Assembly (NCBI RefSeq): GCF_002865645.1 | Contig: NW_020194530.1 | Location: 131,739-195,738 of the forward strand | Length of the DNA stretch: 64,000 nt | DNA from: Hyaloscypha bicolor E | Lineage: Eukaryota > Ascomycota > Leotiomycetes > Helotiales > Hyaloscyphaceae | Direction of reading: 5' to 3' | Part shown: in pieces, positions 1-13,491 of the stretch | How positions within the stretch are numbered: the first letter of the stretch is position 1 | Layout of the letters: each line of letters opens with the position of its first letter | Notes under the pieces: model-generated | The model's input: only the letters and a program-made list of their open reading frames with translations | Told to the model about the DNA's origin: nothing | The model's database searches: none | Made by a program: the position numbers and the translations under genes

Positions 1-677
1 AGTTAGCCACCCAGTATACGTACAAAGCGCGCACAGCATACTTTTCAAACTACCGAGAGTACAATTCATTGAACAGAAAATTACAGAGTTTCCCGCCAAG
101 TAAATGGGTTGCAAGACTGAGGTAAATTTGCAAGTAATGGATGTTGCGAGGGCTAGTGTTCAACCAGCATCATAGAACGTTCAGCCTTCAGAACTGAACG
201 CGAGGACCTGGCTTCTTGACGTATCAGTGGTGCTAGGTGAAATACGTTGGTTTGACCGAGTTACCCCTCCATATGTGACAGCGCCATTCGCATGACCTTG
301 CCCGGAAGCATGCACGAGCCGGTTAACATCGAGAGCTGAAGCCTGCATATGCAGAACGCGCAATTTCTGCTGCTGCTAAAACAGCGTGTTTTTCTCGCAC
401 CCGGGGAGCAAACCCCATGTCCAGAGTAGCATGCATGCATTCGATTTTCATGCGAGTGTCCGAATGCGCAAGACCATCAGGCGGCAAGGCTGAATTCCAC
501 AGCCGTCTTGCGACCCAAGGCTTCAGGTTAGCTATCCTACGATATTCTCGCTCCAGATTGTATATGAGTCTTGAGTTTGAACCTTATCCTACCATTTTCC
601 ACTTTATTTGGGGAAGAATTTTAGTACAAAGCATCCTAGAGGTGTGGGAGTAGCTTACTGGGCAGTCGACAACAAAT
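1..677. other. 5' flank of the Hsp70-like gene
   Basis: Normal-composition sequence upstream of the Hsp70-like gene. Several short open frames occur on both strands, but none resembles a known family or has matching splice sites. It probably holds the promoter and 5' UTR of the downstream gene; no specific element could be assigned. Confidence 0.5.
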
Positions 678-3313
678 ATGGCTCCCCAAGATCCTAGCCT
701 GCAGGATGATCTGCTGGAAGGCTTTGAGTCTGTACCCGGTTCTTTTGCGCCGCAACGATCAGAAAGCAGGAGTACGATGGGAGGGCGCGATCCTCCAATA
801 TCGTACCCCTCAACTCCGACGGGTGAGGTACCCCTGTTCCATACTCGTACGAATACAACCAAGTCGACGAAAGGCAAAAAGTCATTTCCTCGTCCTACAG
901 GTACTTCAGCCTTGAATCGACTTGTCATCGCTGTCGATTATGGAACGACATTTACTGGTAAGGAGCCACCTTCGCTCTGAAATGAGTTTCCTGTTTGATA
1001 TTGACTGCGATCAAAGGTATTGCGTTCGCTACGCCAACCTCCCCTTACGCGAATCTCAAGGACATCAAGGTCTTGGGAGATTGGCCCGCTGAGATGGGAG
1101 ATTATGGGAAGATACCGAGCGTCATATCCTACTCCCCATCGACCGATGCCGGTGAGTTGCAGTGGGGTGCGAGTATCAGCCCGAATGCTGTGACAATGTT
1201 TAATACAAAGCTGGAGCTCGACGTGCAGGATAATAAGAGCGACGAACTTGACCTCGTCTTAGCGGTGCTTGATGGGGTGGATGATCTCAATTTTGAGACC
1301 GTAAAGGCATCTGCGTCAGATCCAGAATATACTCCCAAGACTCCAGAGCAAATTGTGGCGGACTACCTAGCTCATGTCTTTGAGCACCTGAACCACGAGT
1401 TCGATCATATAGGAACCCGTTTGAAAGGGCAGTTACAGGTTGATGTCGTAGTCTCTGTCCCAGTGGTCTAGGTTTCCTCCCAATGGATTTGCTCGAGCTA
1501 ATTGGAGAGCAGGGTTGGTCATATCGAGCCACAAATTCAACACTGCGAGCGATTGCCTCCGCGGGACTCAATGAATACTCATACCCATCACTCAGAGATG
1601 TAATCGTTGTCACCGAGCCAGAGGCAGCAGCAATGTTCACAGCACGTTCTTTAAAAGAAGACAAGAATACCGACTTCCTACAGGTGAGACTTTTGGTTCC
1701 TTCTGAATTACGCGTATGATCGTGTCCTTCAATCCACAAGATATTGCTGAATTGTCCGATCTCAACTTCTTACTAACATTGACAGCCTAATGATTGCTTT
1801 ATACTTTGCGATGCAGGCGGTGGAACTGTCGTGAGTCCATTATCTTTCTCCTGGTTAGAGAGGCTGGTGATTGACTGGCACGCAGGACGTTGTTACCTAC
1901 AGAGTTATCAGCCTTGTCCCTACACTTGAGCTCGAAGCAGTGACGGTCGCGACAAGTCTAAAACCTTTCCTAAATATCGGCTACGACTTTTGCTAATTCT
2001 TAATTGCAGGCGCAAAATGCGGTGCGACGTTTATTGATGCAAAATTCAAGCAGTGGCTCAGCTACTATCTCGGGGCACATTACCTGGTTCTCGATCCACA
2101 CTTTCGCAGACGAAGAGAAGGGAGGATCACAGAGAGTGGGGATATGAGGCATATAATGCGAACTTTTGACGAATGGAAAAAGTCGTTCAGCAGTCAAAGC
2201 GACGACATCAAATTCTACGTGCCCGAAGGCCCGCTGTGGGAAGTTTCAATAAAGGGAAAGTTACAGGAAGGTGAGCTTACTATTCCACGGTTTGTGAAGA
2301 CCCCGTTCCATTCTTCTGCAAAGGCTAATAGATATATCAGCGACCATATGATGAAGTTTTTCAATCACTCCGTGAACAGCGTTCTGGCACTCATCAATGG
2401 TCAAAGAATGCAAGCAGAGGACAAAAGCTACCGTGTAAAGGTAGGGAACATTTATGAACCAGAAACTTCTCCAGCTTACACCGTGTAGAGCGTTTTTCTA
2501 GTTGGAGGATTTGGGGAATCGCCCTATTTGCAGGAGGAGTTGACAAAGTCCTTGAACTATCGCAAAATCGCCTTGCGCCGACCAGAATCAGCACTGGCGT
2601 ATGTTACCCCACAAATTACTCGCATCTTATCTGACATACTGCTCCAGATGGACAGCCGTGGTCCGAGGTGCGGTTATGTATGGCATTGAGAAAGCCCACC
2701 ACGAAAAGCTGAAAATCCCCTGGAAGTTCAAAAGCAGCTACGGTATCATGTTAACAGAGCCGTTTTCGTTTAATTCTAATATCAGAGATCGCCGCTGGGA
2801 CAATGTGACGAACATGGCCATGGCTGATCAACAACTCAGCTGGTTAGTTCGTCGAGGGGACTGGATACTCCCAGACTCAAAATCGGACATCGACACCCCA
2901 TTCGAGGAACACGTCGACAAACATTTTGTCTGGTATTATTCCGGTGTAGATGAACGGAAGCTCAGTATACCGGTGTACGAATATGGACATCCAGACGACA
3001 TTGTGCCAATGAGATATGGCTCAGGCCGACATGGTATATACCGATCTTCTTTGCAGACATCGAAACCTAGCTAAATCATATAACTACAGAGCTAGTCAAG
3101 GTCGCCTCACTCCAGTGCGAGTTGAATCATGTTCCATTAGAAGAGTTTGACAGATGCGAGAATGCCAGGACGCGGCAACCGTACTTCGCTGCAAATATGA
3201 CATGCAGGTTCATTCTTTTGAGCTCGTCGTTAATTGCAGAGGTCTATTGTAATGAAATAAAGCTGTGCAGTCAAAAGGTTGTGGATTTCGATGTAGGAAG
3301 CTCTAGACGTTAA
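678..3313 (+). CDS. Hsp70-like (HSPA12-type) actin-fold ATPase, 9 exons
   Basis: I assembled a complete 721-residue model from nine exons: 678-957, 1017-1465, 1513-1683, 1786-1830, 1886-1955, 2010-2440, 2489-2598, 2648-3033 and 3090-3313. All eight introns are GT-AG, 47-102 bp, and the spliced length is an exact multiple of three. The third intron has a perfect TACTAAC branch site. The protein carries every nucleotide-binding signature of the Hsp70/actin fold: phosphate-1 DYGTTFTG (about 87-94), connect-1 region TEPEAAAMF (about 277-285), phosphate-2 DAGGGTV (about 309-315) and adenosine motif VGGFGESP (about 487-494). Length and lack of a classical substrate-binding domain fit the fungal HSPA12-like family, cytosolic proteins of mostly unknown role. 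Apparent stops in single reading frames (TAG at 1469 and at 2486) lie in introns. The ATG at 678 is the first in the frame leading into phosphate-1. The splice model is inferred, without transcript evidence. Confidence 0.88.
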
Positions 3314-3366
3314 TTTATCAGCATTACACAATTCGAACGTATTGTTTCCACCGAGCTTGACCTGGC

Positions 3367-3834
3367 ATGTCGTCGACAGCCAAATCTCCACGCAGTCTAG
3401 AATCCAATCAACCACGCGAAGATGAAATTATCTCTGATACTCCACCTACGCCTTCCGAATCTAAAGCCGTGTTCCAAATCCGGCCAATGTCGACGAAACC
3501 TCTGCCATATCTGTCTCCACGAGAAACTCAAGGCTCGGAAATCCAGTGAGGAAACGAACAAGAGGTGAAGCGGCAGCCGGAGCTTGTTGATTTGGCCGCA
3601 CATATAAACCACCAAAATGAGACTATGAAGACTGAAAGGGAGAGACGCCACCAGGACGAGATTCGATCTCTCAGCCACTCGCATCGGGGACTTCTGGCCC
3701 GAAAAGACCAAGAGCATGAAATGGAGATAATAAGAGAGCGTAAAGGGGAGGGAATGGGGCCAATGGAAGTGACGAGATACTATGAAAACGAAATTCGATT
3801 TCTCATTGGCTCACACAAAGCGATTCTGGCCTAA
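3367..3834 (+). CDS. charged coiled-coil ORF at the RIP border, possibly broken
   Basis: This begins 53 bp after the Hsp70-like gene. One frame runs from ATG 3367 to TAA 3834 with a single in-frame TGA at 3547-3549. It may be two exons with a very short GT-AG intron around the TGA (gtgagg at 3546), or a pseudogene. The second part is rich in Glu, Arg, Lys, Gln and His and looks coiled-coil. It holds two imperfect repeats of about 26 residues (nucleotides about 3652-3727 and 3784-3860), each with an EIR-F/S-L start and an SH--LLA or SHKAILA core. In the second copy the codon matching CGA of the first is TAA, so the frame stops just where AT-rich DNA begins. No family was recognised. It could be an independent small gene or the eroded N-terminal part of a longer one. 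Confidence 0.4.
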
Positions 3835-3849
3835 AAAGGCCGAGAGCAT

Positions 3850-6800
3850 AAAATATAATTAATTATTAAGAATTATAGTATTATAATATAAAATTAAAGC
3901 TTATTTTATTCCAATTTAAATATTACCTTATTATAATAGGTTTAATAGCTAGTATTTCGCCTTTATTTACTTTATTTATTTTTATAAACAAGTATTATTA
4001 TAAGGGTTTTAGCTTTTCTAATTATATAATATAATTATATAATATTTAAAATAAATAATATATATTATTTTATTTTTATTTTTTAAAAATTAATTAATTT
4101 TTATATTTTTTATATTTTAATTATATATTATTTAATAAAAATAAAAAGAATTTATTATTTATATTACTTTTATATAAGTTTTATATAATAATTAAAAATA
4201 TTTAATTATATATAATTAAAAAATATATAATAAATCTCAAATATTACAAATATTAATTAGAGAAATTAATAAATCTTTAATATTATAGGCTTTAAACTTA
4301 TAAATTACTAAATATATATGTTTTATTAAAAGCTTCTATTTAAAATAAAGAAATTTAAATCTTATAAAAAATATAGAAATTAGTTTTATATTACATTCAA
4401 TATTATAATATTATAATTTATTAATAAATAATTTATAAATTATTATTAGTTTAATAATTAATTTTTAATTTAAAAATTAATAATTAAATTATAACTAATT
4501 AGAAATTAAATGTAATTAAATATAATTTTTTTTTAATATACTAATAGAAATAATAATACTAAAAAATTATTAAAAAAAAAATTAAAAAGAATATTTATTT
4601 CTAATAAAAGAAAATATATAATAATAGAAAATTAATTTCTTATATAAGAAACTTATAATAGAAAAGAAAAACTAAAAGACCTTATTATATTTACTAAATA
4701 TTTATAATATTAAATATATTTAATTAAAGCTAGAATTATAAAATTAAATTCGAATATTATATAAAGGTTTATTAAATAATATAATTAGAATAATAAAACA
4801 AAAGTATTAGAACTAGAATATTACTAATTTATTAAAAACTACTAGTTTAAAATTAGTAATATTCTTTAATAATATAATTATTAAATTATTTAATAAATTA
4901 AGAAATTAGTTATTAATTAAAATTAATTTCTTTAATAATTAATTAATATTCTTTTATTAACTAATTATTTTATTTATTATATTTATAAAGTATTAATTAG
5001 GGAATTAAAAGCCTAATTTGGATTTATTAAAAGCTGGATTTTAATTATATATAATAAACTAATATAATAAAGAAATTATATATTTAAAAAAATTATTATT
5101 ATATAATTTATAAAATTAAAAAAATTAGAAACTTATTTAAAAACCTAAAAAAGAATTTAAAGAATTTCTTTTTAAGATTTATTAATATAATTATCTATAA
5201 TTTAAAAGAATTATATATTTAAATGAAACTAAGAATTTTTTTCTTATATATTATAATTTTTAGCTTTTATATATATTTATAAATAGAAAATAAATTATAT
5301 TTTAAATTACTTATATTATATTTTATATATTTAGGTTTATAATTAATATTTCTATTTTAGTAAAATTAAAAGTCTTTTTAAAATATATTCTATATATTAA
5401 ATATTAAATAAGAAATTAGCTAATAAGAAATATAAGTTTTTATAAAAATTGAATTTTAATATTAAATTTTTTAATAAAAGAAAATATATTCGAAAATTTT
5501 CTAATTAAAAATATAATTTATAAATTAAGAAATATATTTAAAATACTAGAAATTATATATAAATTTATTATTTATTATTTTTATAAGTCTAGACAATATT
5601 TTATTAATTTCTAATTAGCCTAAAATATATTTGAATTTATTAGAATTATATTTAGAAATTATTTTTTTATAATTCTAATAGCTAGAAATTTTTATATTAT
5701 ATTAAATAAAATTAAAATTAAAATTTAAAATAGATTTCAAAATAGAAATATATTATAATTATATATTTAAAATTAAAAAAACGAAATTTTATTTCTTATA
5801 TTTATAAATCTTTCTATAAATTTAATTAAAACTTTATATTATTTATTAATATTTTCTATAATAATAAAAATAATTATTATTTGGATTTATATTTAAATAA
5901 TAATATTTTATAAATAGAATGACTAATATAAATATAAGAAATATTATAAAAATAATAAATATTTATTTTATTTTATTTTTAAATCTTAATATTATTATTT
6001 TATAATTTATAAAATAATTCCAGATATTAAAACTTGTTTTAAATAAAGTTTTATATTTATAAAAAGCCAATTTTTATATAATTCAGCTATTTATAAATTT
6101 ACTATAATAATTATAAATATATTTGAATTTATAAAAAGTAAATTATAAATCTTTTATTAAATAATAATAATATTTTTAGCTTTTTTCTAATTTTTCTAAT
6201 TAATAATATAAATAAAAGAAATTTTAAGAATTAATTAGAATTTAAATTAAATACTAGATTATATTAATAATTTCTAATTTTAATACTAATATTATAAAAT
6301 TAAATATAATTTTAAATAAGCTTTTTAAATAAATTATTTAATATATAAATTCTTATATTTTTTTATTTAATATAATTTAAATTATTTCTTTAAATAAAAT
6401 ATATAAAAAAAACTTTTTATTATAACTTTTTTAATATTATATTTATATAATATAATTAACTTTAATTATTTTTATATTTAGAAAATAGAATTAGTAAATT
6501 ATATTTATTATTTAATATATTTTTATAATATATTTATTAATAGTATTTTATTTTTAATATAATTATATATTAGAAAACTAAGGAAATAACTAAATTCTAT
6601 ATTCTTAAATTTTAAAGTTTTAAAATTTTATATTATAAAAAGCTAATTAATATATTATATAAAAATATTATTTTATAATTTTAAATTATATATTAAAGAT
6701 TTAGTCTTATAAATATATATTTATTTTAATAAAATAGATATAATAGTTTATAAACTATAATTTACTTTTTTATATTTATAATATTTATTATTTTTAATTA

Positions 6801-7076
6801 TATTAAAATATAATAAATAAATTTATACTATTATTTTTTAGAATTTATAAATATAATTAATTTATTAAATCGCGAAAAATACTTATAAATTTAAAAAAAT
6901 ATATAAAAGAATTCGGCTATAATTATTATTTAATTAAATATTAGAAATAATATAAATAATAATTTCATAATTCGGGTTATTTTTATAATATTTATTAATT
7001 ATTATAGAATTTAAAGTTTTTAAAAAATACTAATAAATTTTAAAGTATTTTTATATAATATTAAAAAATATATATT
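3850..7076. repeat. heavily RIP-degraded AT-rich block
   Basis: Almost pure A/T with scarcely any C or G and stops in every frame. Apart from an LTR relic near 4205-4440, no reading frame, terminal repeat or protein motif is readable. It is more eroded than the elements to its right, so it is probably older or was mutated in more rounds. Its abrupt left edge at about 3850 borders normal gene DNA. Confidence 0.75.
4205..4440 (+). repeat. degraded LTR of the gypsy-C family
   Basis: The sequence aligns with 59125-59360, the putative 5' LTR of gypsy element C, over at least 180 bases. Shared landmarks are aatatataataaa, atattaattag and agaaatagaaattag-type strings. Where the 59 kb copy has C or G this copy generally has T or A, as RIP predicts. 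No partner LTR was found nearby, so it may be a solo LTR. The ends are approximate. Confidence 0.55.
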
Positions 7077-7081
7077 ATAGC

Positions 7082-7355
7082 TATTATAATTCCCAGATAC
7101 CCGATATCTGAGATGCCTTACTAGATACTAGATGCCTCCTAGACATATATAATATAGCTGCCTTACTAGAGAAATATACTTGAAATATACTAGAGATATT
7201 TAGAAAGCTAAGCTTCTTTAGGACTAGTATATTATAGGATATATATATTTCTTTATAGCTTCCTATATTCTAGTTTTCTCTTCCTTAGCTTTAAATTGTC
7301 TTTATAAGAGACCTTTTACCTTACTTTCTAAGCCCTAAATATTATACCCGTAATA
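7082..7355 (+). repeat. 5' LTR of gypsy element A
   Basis: 274 bp, directly repeated at 13492-13765 with the same length. It is preceded by atagc, which recurs right after the 3' LTR. Confidence 0.9.
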
Positions 7356-7399
7356 GTATTTAAAGCTTACTTCTTTTAATCTTATAAAGGATTTCAAAT

Positions 7400-10300
7400 A
7401 AACTAATTCAGAACTATTAGTAATATAAGTACTACTAAAATAATAGAACCTCAGAAATACGAGTAATAGACTCTAGAATAATAAAAGCAAAAAGCTTTAG
7501 AACTCTTAGAGAAATTAGATATTTATATCTTTATAAATATATATTTATAATATATTAGAAATTCCTCCCGAAAACCCGAAAATTAAAGAATCTTAAATAA
7601 AGGCTACTCTTTAACTAAGTCCTAGAGTAATAGGTACCTATAGGCTAGTAACCTAACTACTACTCTCAAGCCCTATCCTATAACCTTATAGGCCCTATAT
7701 ATATACTAGTAATAAGATTACTAGAAAGAATATAATAGAGAAAAAGTATAATAAATTAATTTCCTAGAATACTATATAACCAGGAACTATATTAACTTTT
7801 ACTAAGGCTTCTAGTAAAGCTCTTACTAGTTTAGGTTATCTCATTAGTAGCTTTTCCCGAACTAAATGTCTTATTAGTATTCCTAGAGAATTTATAGACA
7901 AGTCTATAGAAATAGAACCCTTTGCTTTTATTATAAAGCTTCTAGAGACTAAAGACTATATTATTACCGGAAAGTTATATAAATAGACTAAGGAACCTAA
8001 TATTTTACTTTCAGATATTAATATTATTATAAAAGGCTATTAGGAAAATATCTAAAGAGCTATTTTATATAAGAATACCTATAGTTATAATAAAGCTATT
8101 CTCGAGAATACTAAGCTTTATAATATTAAGCTCGAGAATAATATTAAATACTATATGGCTATAGTAAATTAGCTTATAATAGCTTTAACTATTTCTATTC
8201 TGGCCGCTCTAGCTACTCTAAATTTCTCTTAAAAGAATTCCGAACTATTTCTTATTTATTTCTATTCAGGATTCCCTATATCTTATATTTCTTTTAGAAA
8301 TACTAGAGTTACTAAGCTTCCAGATCTAATTCTTTTTACTAGAGATTATACTATTTTTAATAACTAGCTAGTTTAGATTAAGAATAAGTTATAAGGAAAT
8401 ACTAATTTATATTTTTTAGAGAATCTTAAGATTATCTATATTTTTAGTAAACTTACTAGTAATACTTTTACTTTAACTAATTCTTATATAAATAAAAATA
8501 GTCCGAATTAGTATTATTAGCTCTTAGAGTTCTATTCTTATCTAAAGAAGCTATATTCTAATCCTAATAAGATATAGAATACTTACTATAACTTTAGTAA
8601 GCTTTAAATATATTCTAGTTAAGTATTTCAGGAGTTCTATATTTTCTTTTTATAACTATTTATAGAAAGTAGTATTAGTTTTTAAAATATTAAATATAAA
8701 CTAAATAAGAAGCTTTTACTAAAACTCTAGAAATTAGTATATATATATTATAATAATTCTTTTATTAATACTACTTATTTTACTTAGTATTATATTATTA
8801 ATAATTAGTAAATTAAGGCTATATATAAGAAGACTAAGAAATATAAGAAAGCAGGAGCTATCCTAGCCAAGTTTATTTCTGGTACTATATTCTTATATAT
8901 TTCTAAGAAATATATCCCTAAGAAAGAGTCTAAAAAGCCTATATTAATTACTTTTATTAAGTATATATTCTTTTATAAATACAAGTAATATCCTATAAAG
9001 ACTAAGAATCTTTTAACTATTAAGTACTTTAATTATAATAAGTTCGGCTATTATATTAAATACTATCTGCTTTTATATAATAAGAAAACTAAGATAGCTT
9101 TTTCTAGAATTAAGCCGGGCTTAGTTCCTATTTTACTAAAATATACTAATCTAGTAAAGTATTTAGAGAATTCGAGTTCTAATTCTAATATAGAGCCGGG
9201 AAACGAGTATTTCTAAAGAAAGTCTCTATTTTAGGAACTTATAGTATAGATTTAATAGAAATTAACTTAACTTATCTAATAAGAGGAAATACTTTTATAA
9301 TATCCTATATTATTAGTATAAATAAATTAGGAATTAAGTCTTTTTCTCTTAATAATACTAGAGCTAATAGTTATGCTTTTATTAATACGAAGCTTATTTA
9401 ACTTATAAAGTAATTCTTAGGAATAGAACTATAACTTCTTTTCTTATCTTATATTATATATGGTTTTAATAGAAAGCTAACTAAGTTTACTAAGAAATAT
9501 ATAGAAGTATTACTTCTAATTAATAAATAAAATATTAATATACCTATAATTATCCTAAATCTTAGAGATTATAATATTATTCTTAGTAGAAAATAAGTAA
9601 TATATATTAATATTCTAGTTAATTATAGAAGATATAGGCTTATATATCTAAAGAATAAGCCTAGATCTATATAATTTGGTTATATTATTAGTACTTTATA
9701 GTAATAGCTAGAGAAATAACCTAATAAGAAGTATTAAAAGAATACTAATTAATAAGATTCTATTATAAGCTATTTCTAGAAACCTTCTATTCTAAAGTAG
9801 TTTTTTTTTCGAACTAATTAGAGAGAATTATATAAGACTATAGAAAAGAAGTTTCTATAGCCTAATTAAGATATAATACCTAAGTAAAAGCCGAAAAAGC
9901 AGGAAAAAGTCCTTAATAAAAAGCAAATATTAGATTTAGCTATTCTTATCTCTATAATATTTAACTATATAACTAAGAGAGAAGATAATATTATTAGTTA
10001 AATCTTTATTTATAAGGTTAATAAGGAGCTTAAAGCTCGGGAAAAAGAAGCTATTTCTAGCCCCGAGAATTAATAACCAGATGAAATAAAGCTTTAGTAA
10101 TTATAGAGAATATTATTTTTAGAACTCAAGAAATATATTTCTATTTTCTCTAAAAAGAAATCTAATATCCTTTCTTCTTATAAATTATATAATTATAAGA
10201 TTTAGATTAAAGGCCTAAAGAAAACCGAGAGTATTAGATATTAATTCCTTTAGTAATAGTTTATTTAAGAGCTTTTAGAAATTAAGTATTTCTTGGAAGA

Positions 10301-13200
10301 TAATCTAGTTAAGGGCTTTATTAAAGCTAATTAGGCTTCTTTTACTTTACTAGTTCTTTTTATAAAGAAAGCAAATAAAGGTTTATATTTCTATATTAAT
10401 TTCCGTTATCTAAATAATATTACCCGAAAGAATTAATATTTTCTTTCCCTTATTAATAAGACTTTAAATTAATTATTTAAAGCTAAGATCTATACTAAAT
10501 TAGATATTTACTAAGTTTTCTATTATATAGCTATAGACCCGGACTCTTAAGAGCTAATAATATTTCGTACTTATTATAGAGTATATAAATATAATGTTTT
10601 TTAAGAAGGCCTTATAAATAGCCCGGCTATATATTAATATTATATAAATAATATATTTTTTAAATATTTAAATAACTTTTATATAATATATCTTAATAAT
10701 ATTCTCATTTATTTAGAGAACCTAGTAAAATATAAATAGTATATATAAAAAGTACTAGATTACTTATATCTTACTAGCTTTTAAATAGATATTAAGAAAT
10801 CGGAATTCAAAGTTATATATATAAAGTATTTAGGCTTTATTATTTCTATATCTAGTATTAAAATAAATTCTAATAAAATTAAAGTAATATATAACTAGTA
10901 ATTCCCAAAGATAGTTAAGGATATATAGTTCTTTCTCGGCTTTTATAACTTTTATAAATACTTTATTAGAGAATATAAATAAATTACTAGATTTCTTATC
11001 TTACTTATAAAAAAGGGTATTTTCTTTAAATAATCCGAGTAATACTAAAAGGCTTTTACTTACTTAAAAAAAGCTATAATTTCTATTCTAGTTTTATAAT
11101 ACTATAATTCAGATCTGCCTATAATAGTAGAAATAGATATATTTAAAGAAGTAATTACTAGCCTACTCTTTTAATAAGACCTAGAAATGGGCCTTTAATA
11201 TCCTATAGCTTATTTTTCCAAAATTATATTTCTGGTAAAGCTTAATTATAATATATATAATAAGGAAATACTTGCTATAATTCGAGTACTAGAGAAATAG
11301 AAAGCTAAGCTAGAGGGCCTTTAGAATACTTTCTTTAAGGTCTATTCTAATTATTATATCTTAAAGTACTTTATAATTACTAAGAAGCTCTCTTATTAAT
11401 AAGCTAGATAGACTAAGCTCTTATTTTATTATTATTTTAAGCTTATATATTATTTTGGAAAATTAAATAAATAAATAAATACTTTATTATAAAAATAAGA
11501 TAAAATAGATATTTAGGGCCAGATTAAGAAAAAGCTATAAACTCAAGTACTTTTCCCTAAAAATAAGATTAATTTAGAGATTATCTATAACTTATAACTT
11601 ATAGTAATGCTTTATAAAATCGGCTTATTTAATCCGGAATTCGGTTCTAAAAACCAAATATATATTAAAGACTTTCTAGAGGAAAATATTTCTATTAGAA
11701 ATATAATTTCCTTAGAAAAAGATATTTTCTTAGAAGCTTTACTAGTAGACTCTACTATAGTAGCCCCTATAGAAGTACTATTAGAGGCTCTTGCCAAGTA
11801 TAATAGTTTATAGCTTATAAATAAGATTTTATAAAATAATTATATATTACCGGATCTAGAGGGATTATATATAATAGCCTAAGCTAAAAGTAATATCTAA
11901 ATACTATAAAACAGCCTCTTTTTATATTATAGAGAATAAAATAATTCCCGAACTACTTTTATAAACTGCCCTAATTTATAAAATATATAATAAATTCTTT
12001 TCTAAATATCCTGAATATATAAAGCTCTATTAGCTATTAAAGAAGTAATATTACTAGCTATTTATAGGCAAGAATATTAATTAATACTATAGTAATTACT
12101 ATATTTATAAGAAATCATATATATCTAGAAATAAGAAGCCTAGTTTATTTTATTTCTTTCTAGTTTCTAATTACTTTTAATAATATATTATTATAAACTT
12201 TAAGAGCTATCTAGAAAGAAAATCGGGCTATAATATAGTTACTATATTTATAGATTACTTATTTAAGTATCTAATTATAATTCTTATATAAGATATAATT
12301 ATAGCCAAGTAGCTAGTACTTTTATTTTTACTTTATATAATATACTAAGTAAGTATTTCAGAAATAATTATATTAGATTAGGAATTCTAATTTATATCCG
12401 ATTTTTGAAATAAATTCTATACGAGAATTAGTATAAAGCTTAAGCTCTCTATAGCTAATTATTCCTAAATAGACGAATAAACGGAAATTATTATTTAGTA
12501 CTTTAATTAGAGATTATATCTATATATTAACTATTATTAGAATAACTAGAACAAATAAGTTATTATAATTAATTATTAATAAGCCTTTCTTTAGTATAAA
12601 ACTATTAGCTAGTTTCTATTTATAACTAAAAAGGGCTATAAGCCTCGTATTTCTCTAGACTAGAACTTCTTTATTAAAGCTAATTTATCTAAAGAGAAGC
12701 TAAATAGAAATAAAGCTAAAGTATTAGTAAATTAATTATATGAATTATAATAACTTGCCTAAGGCTATATAAAGCAAGTATAGAAATAATATATAATATA
12801 AGCTAATAAATACTACTATCTAATTAATTTTAAAATAGAAAATAAAGTATAGGTTATTATAAAGTACTAGAAATCCGATTATTCGAGCCAGAAGCTAAGA
12901 AATTAAATAAAGGACCTATTTAAGATTCTAGAATAATATAGCTATTTATTTCTTCTAAAACTACTAGAAACTATAAAGATATATCTAGTTTTCTATATAG
13001 AGAAGCTATAAAAAGACTTCCAGAATTCTTTACTAAATTAAATAAATTCAGAATTACTTTTATTAATACTAGAGAATAATAAATAAAAATATAGTATTAA
13101 ATGAGTTATTATAGTTAAGCTAGTAAGAAATAGGCTAAAGTATAGAATTTAGTAAATTATTTAGGATAAAGATCTAGTATAATATCTAGCTTTAATACTA
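7400..13200 (+). pseudogene. gag-pol relic of gypsy element A
   Basis: Translating the plus strand and reading TAA/TAG as former Gln/Trp recovers a gypsy polyprotein in order. The CCHC zinc knuckle near 9025-9066 reads YFNYNKFGYYIKYY, with every Cys and His turned to Tyr. The protease near 9350 reads NTRANSYAFIN where DTGA is expected. Reverse transcriptase starts near 10350 (FIKKANKGLYFYINFR), and the catalytic YLDD box is YLNN at 10689-10700. The integrase core lies near 12130-12300. A chromodomain-like end near 13080-13200 reads LKYRI followed by stops in place of Trp. All changes are C-to-T or G-to-A. The ancestral protein copied and inserted the element; this copy cannot. One 68-codon open stretch (11607-11813) is only a surviving piece of this frame. 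Confidence 0.85.
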
Positions 13201-13491
13201 AGTAATAGCCTCCTAGTTTTATAAAGTTTCTATAATAATAATATTAATATACTAGGATCTCTATAAAACCTATAATACTAGCTAGATTATATAAAAAATA
13301 ATACTTATTTAGAACTATATAGAAATAATAATAAACTTTCCTAGATTATATAATAAAGGTACTAGCCTTTTATATATAATATCTATATTCAAAATACTAG
13401 TTTTATTTTAGGAAGAAGTATAGTATGAAATTAAATAGATTAATGGCTTATATAAAGCTCGGGAACAAGCTTATTATAAAGAGAGAAATAA

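Noticed and set aside
417..653. 78-codon plus-strand ORF upstream of the Hsp70-like gene
   Set aside because: No family resemblance, no splice partner, and it lies in the likely promoter region.
584..928. Minus-strand ORF overlapping the first Hsp70-like exon
   Set aside because: Antisense shadow of a coding exon with no recognisable product.
1469..2488. In-frame stops (TAG at 1469-1471, TAG at 2486-2488) suggesting the Hsp70-like gene is a pseudogene
   Set aside because: Both lie in GT-AG introns (1466-1512 and 2441-2488) whose removal restores conserved motifs and keeps phase.
11607..11813. 68-codon ORF in the AT block
   Set aside because: It is a surviving piece of the element A pol frame, not a separate gene.
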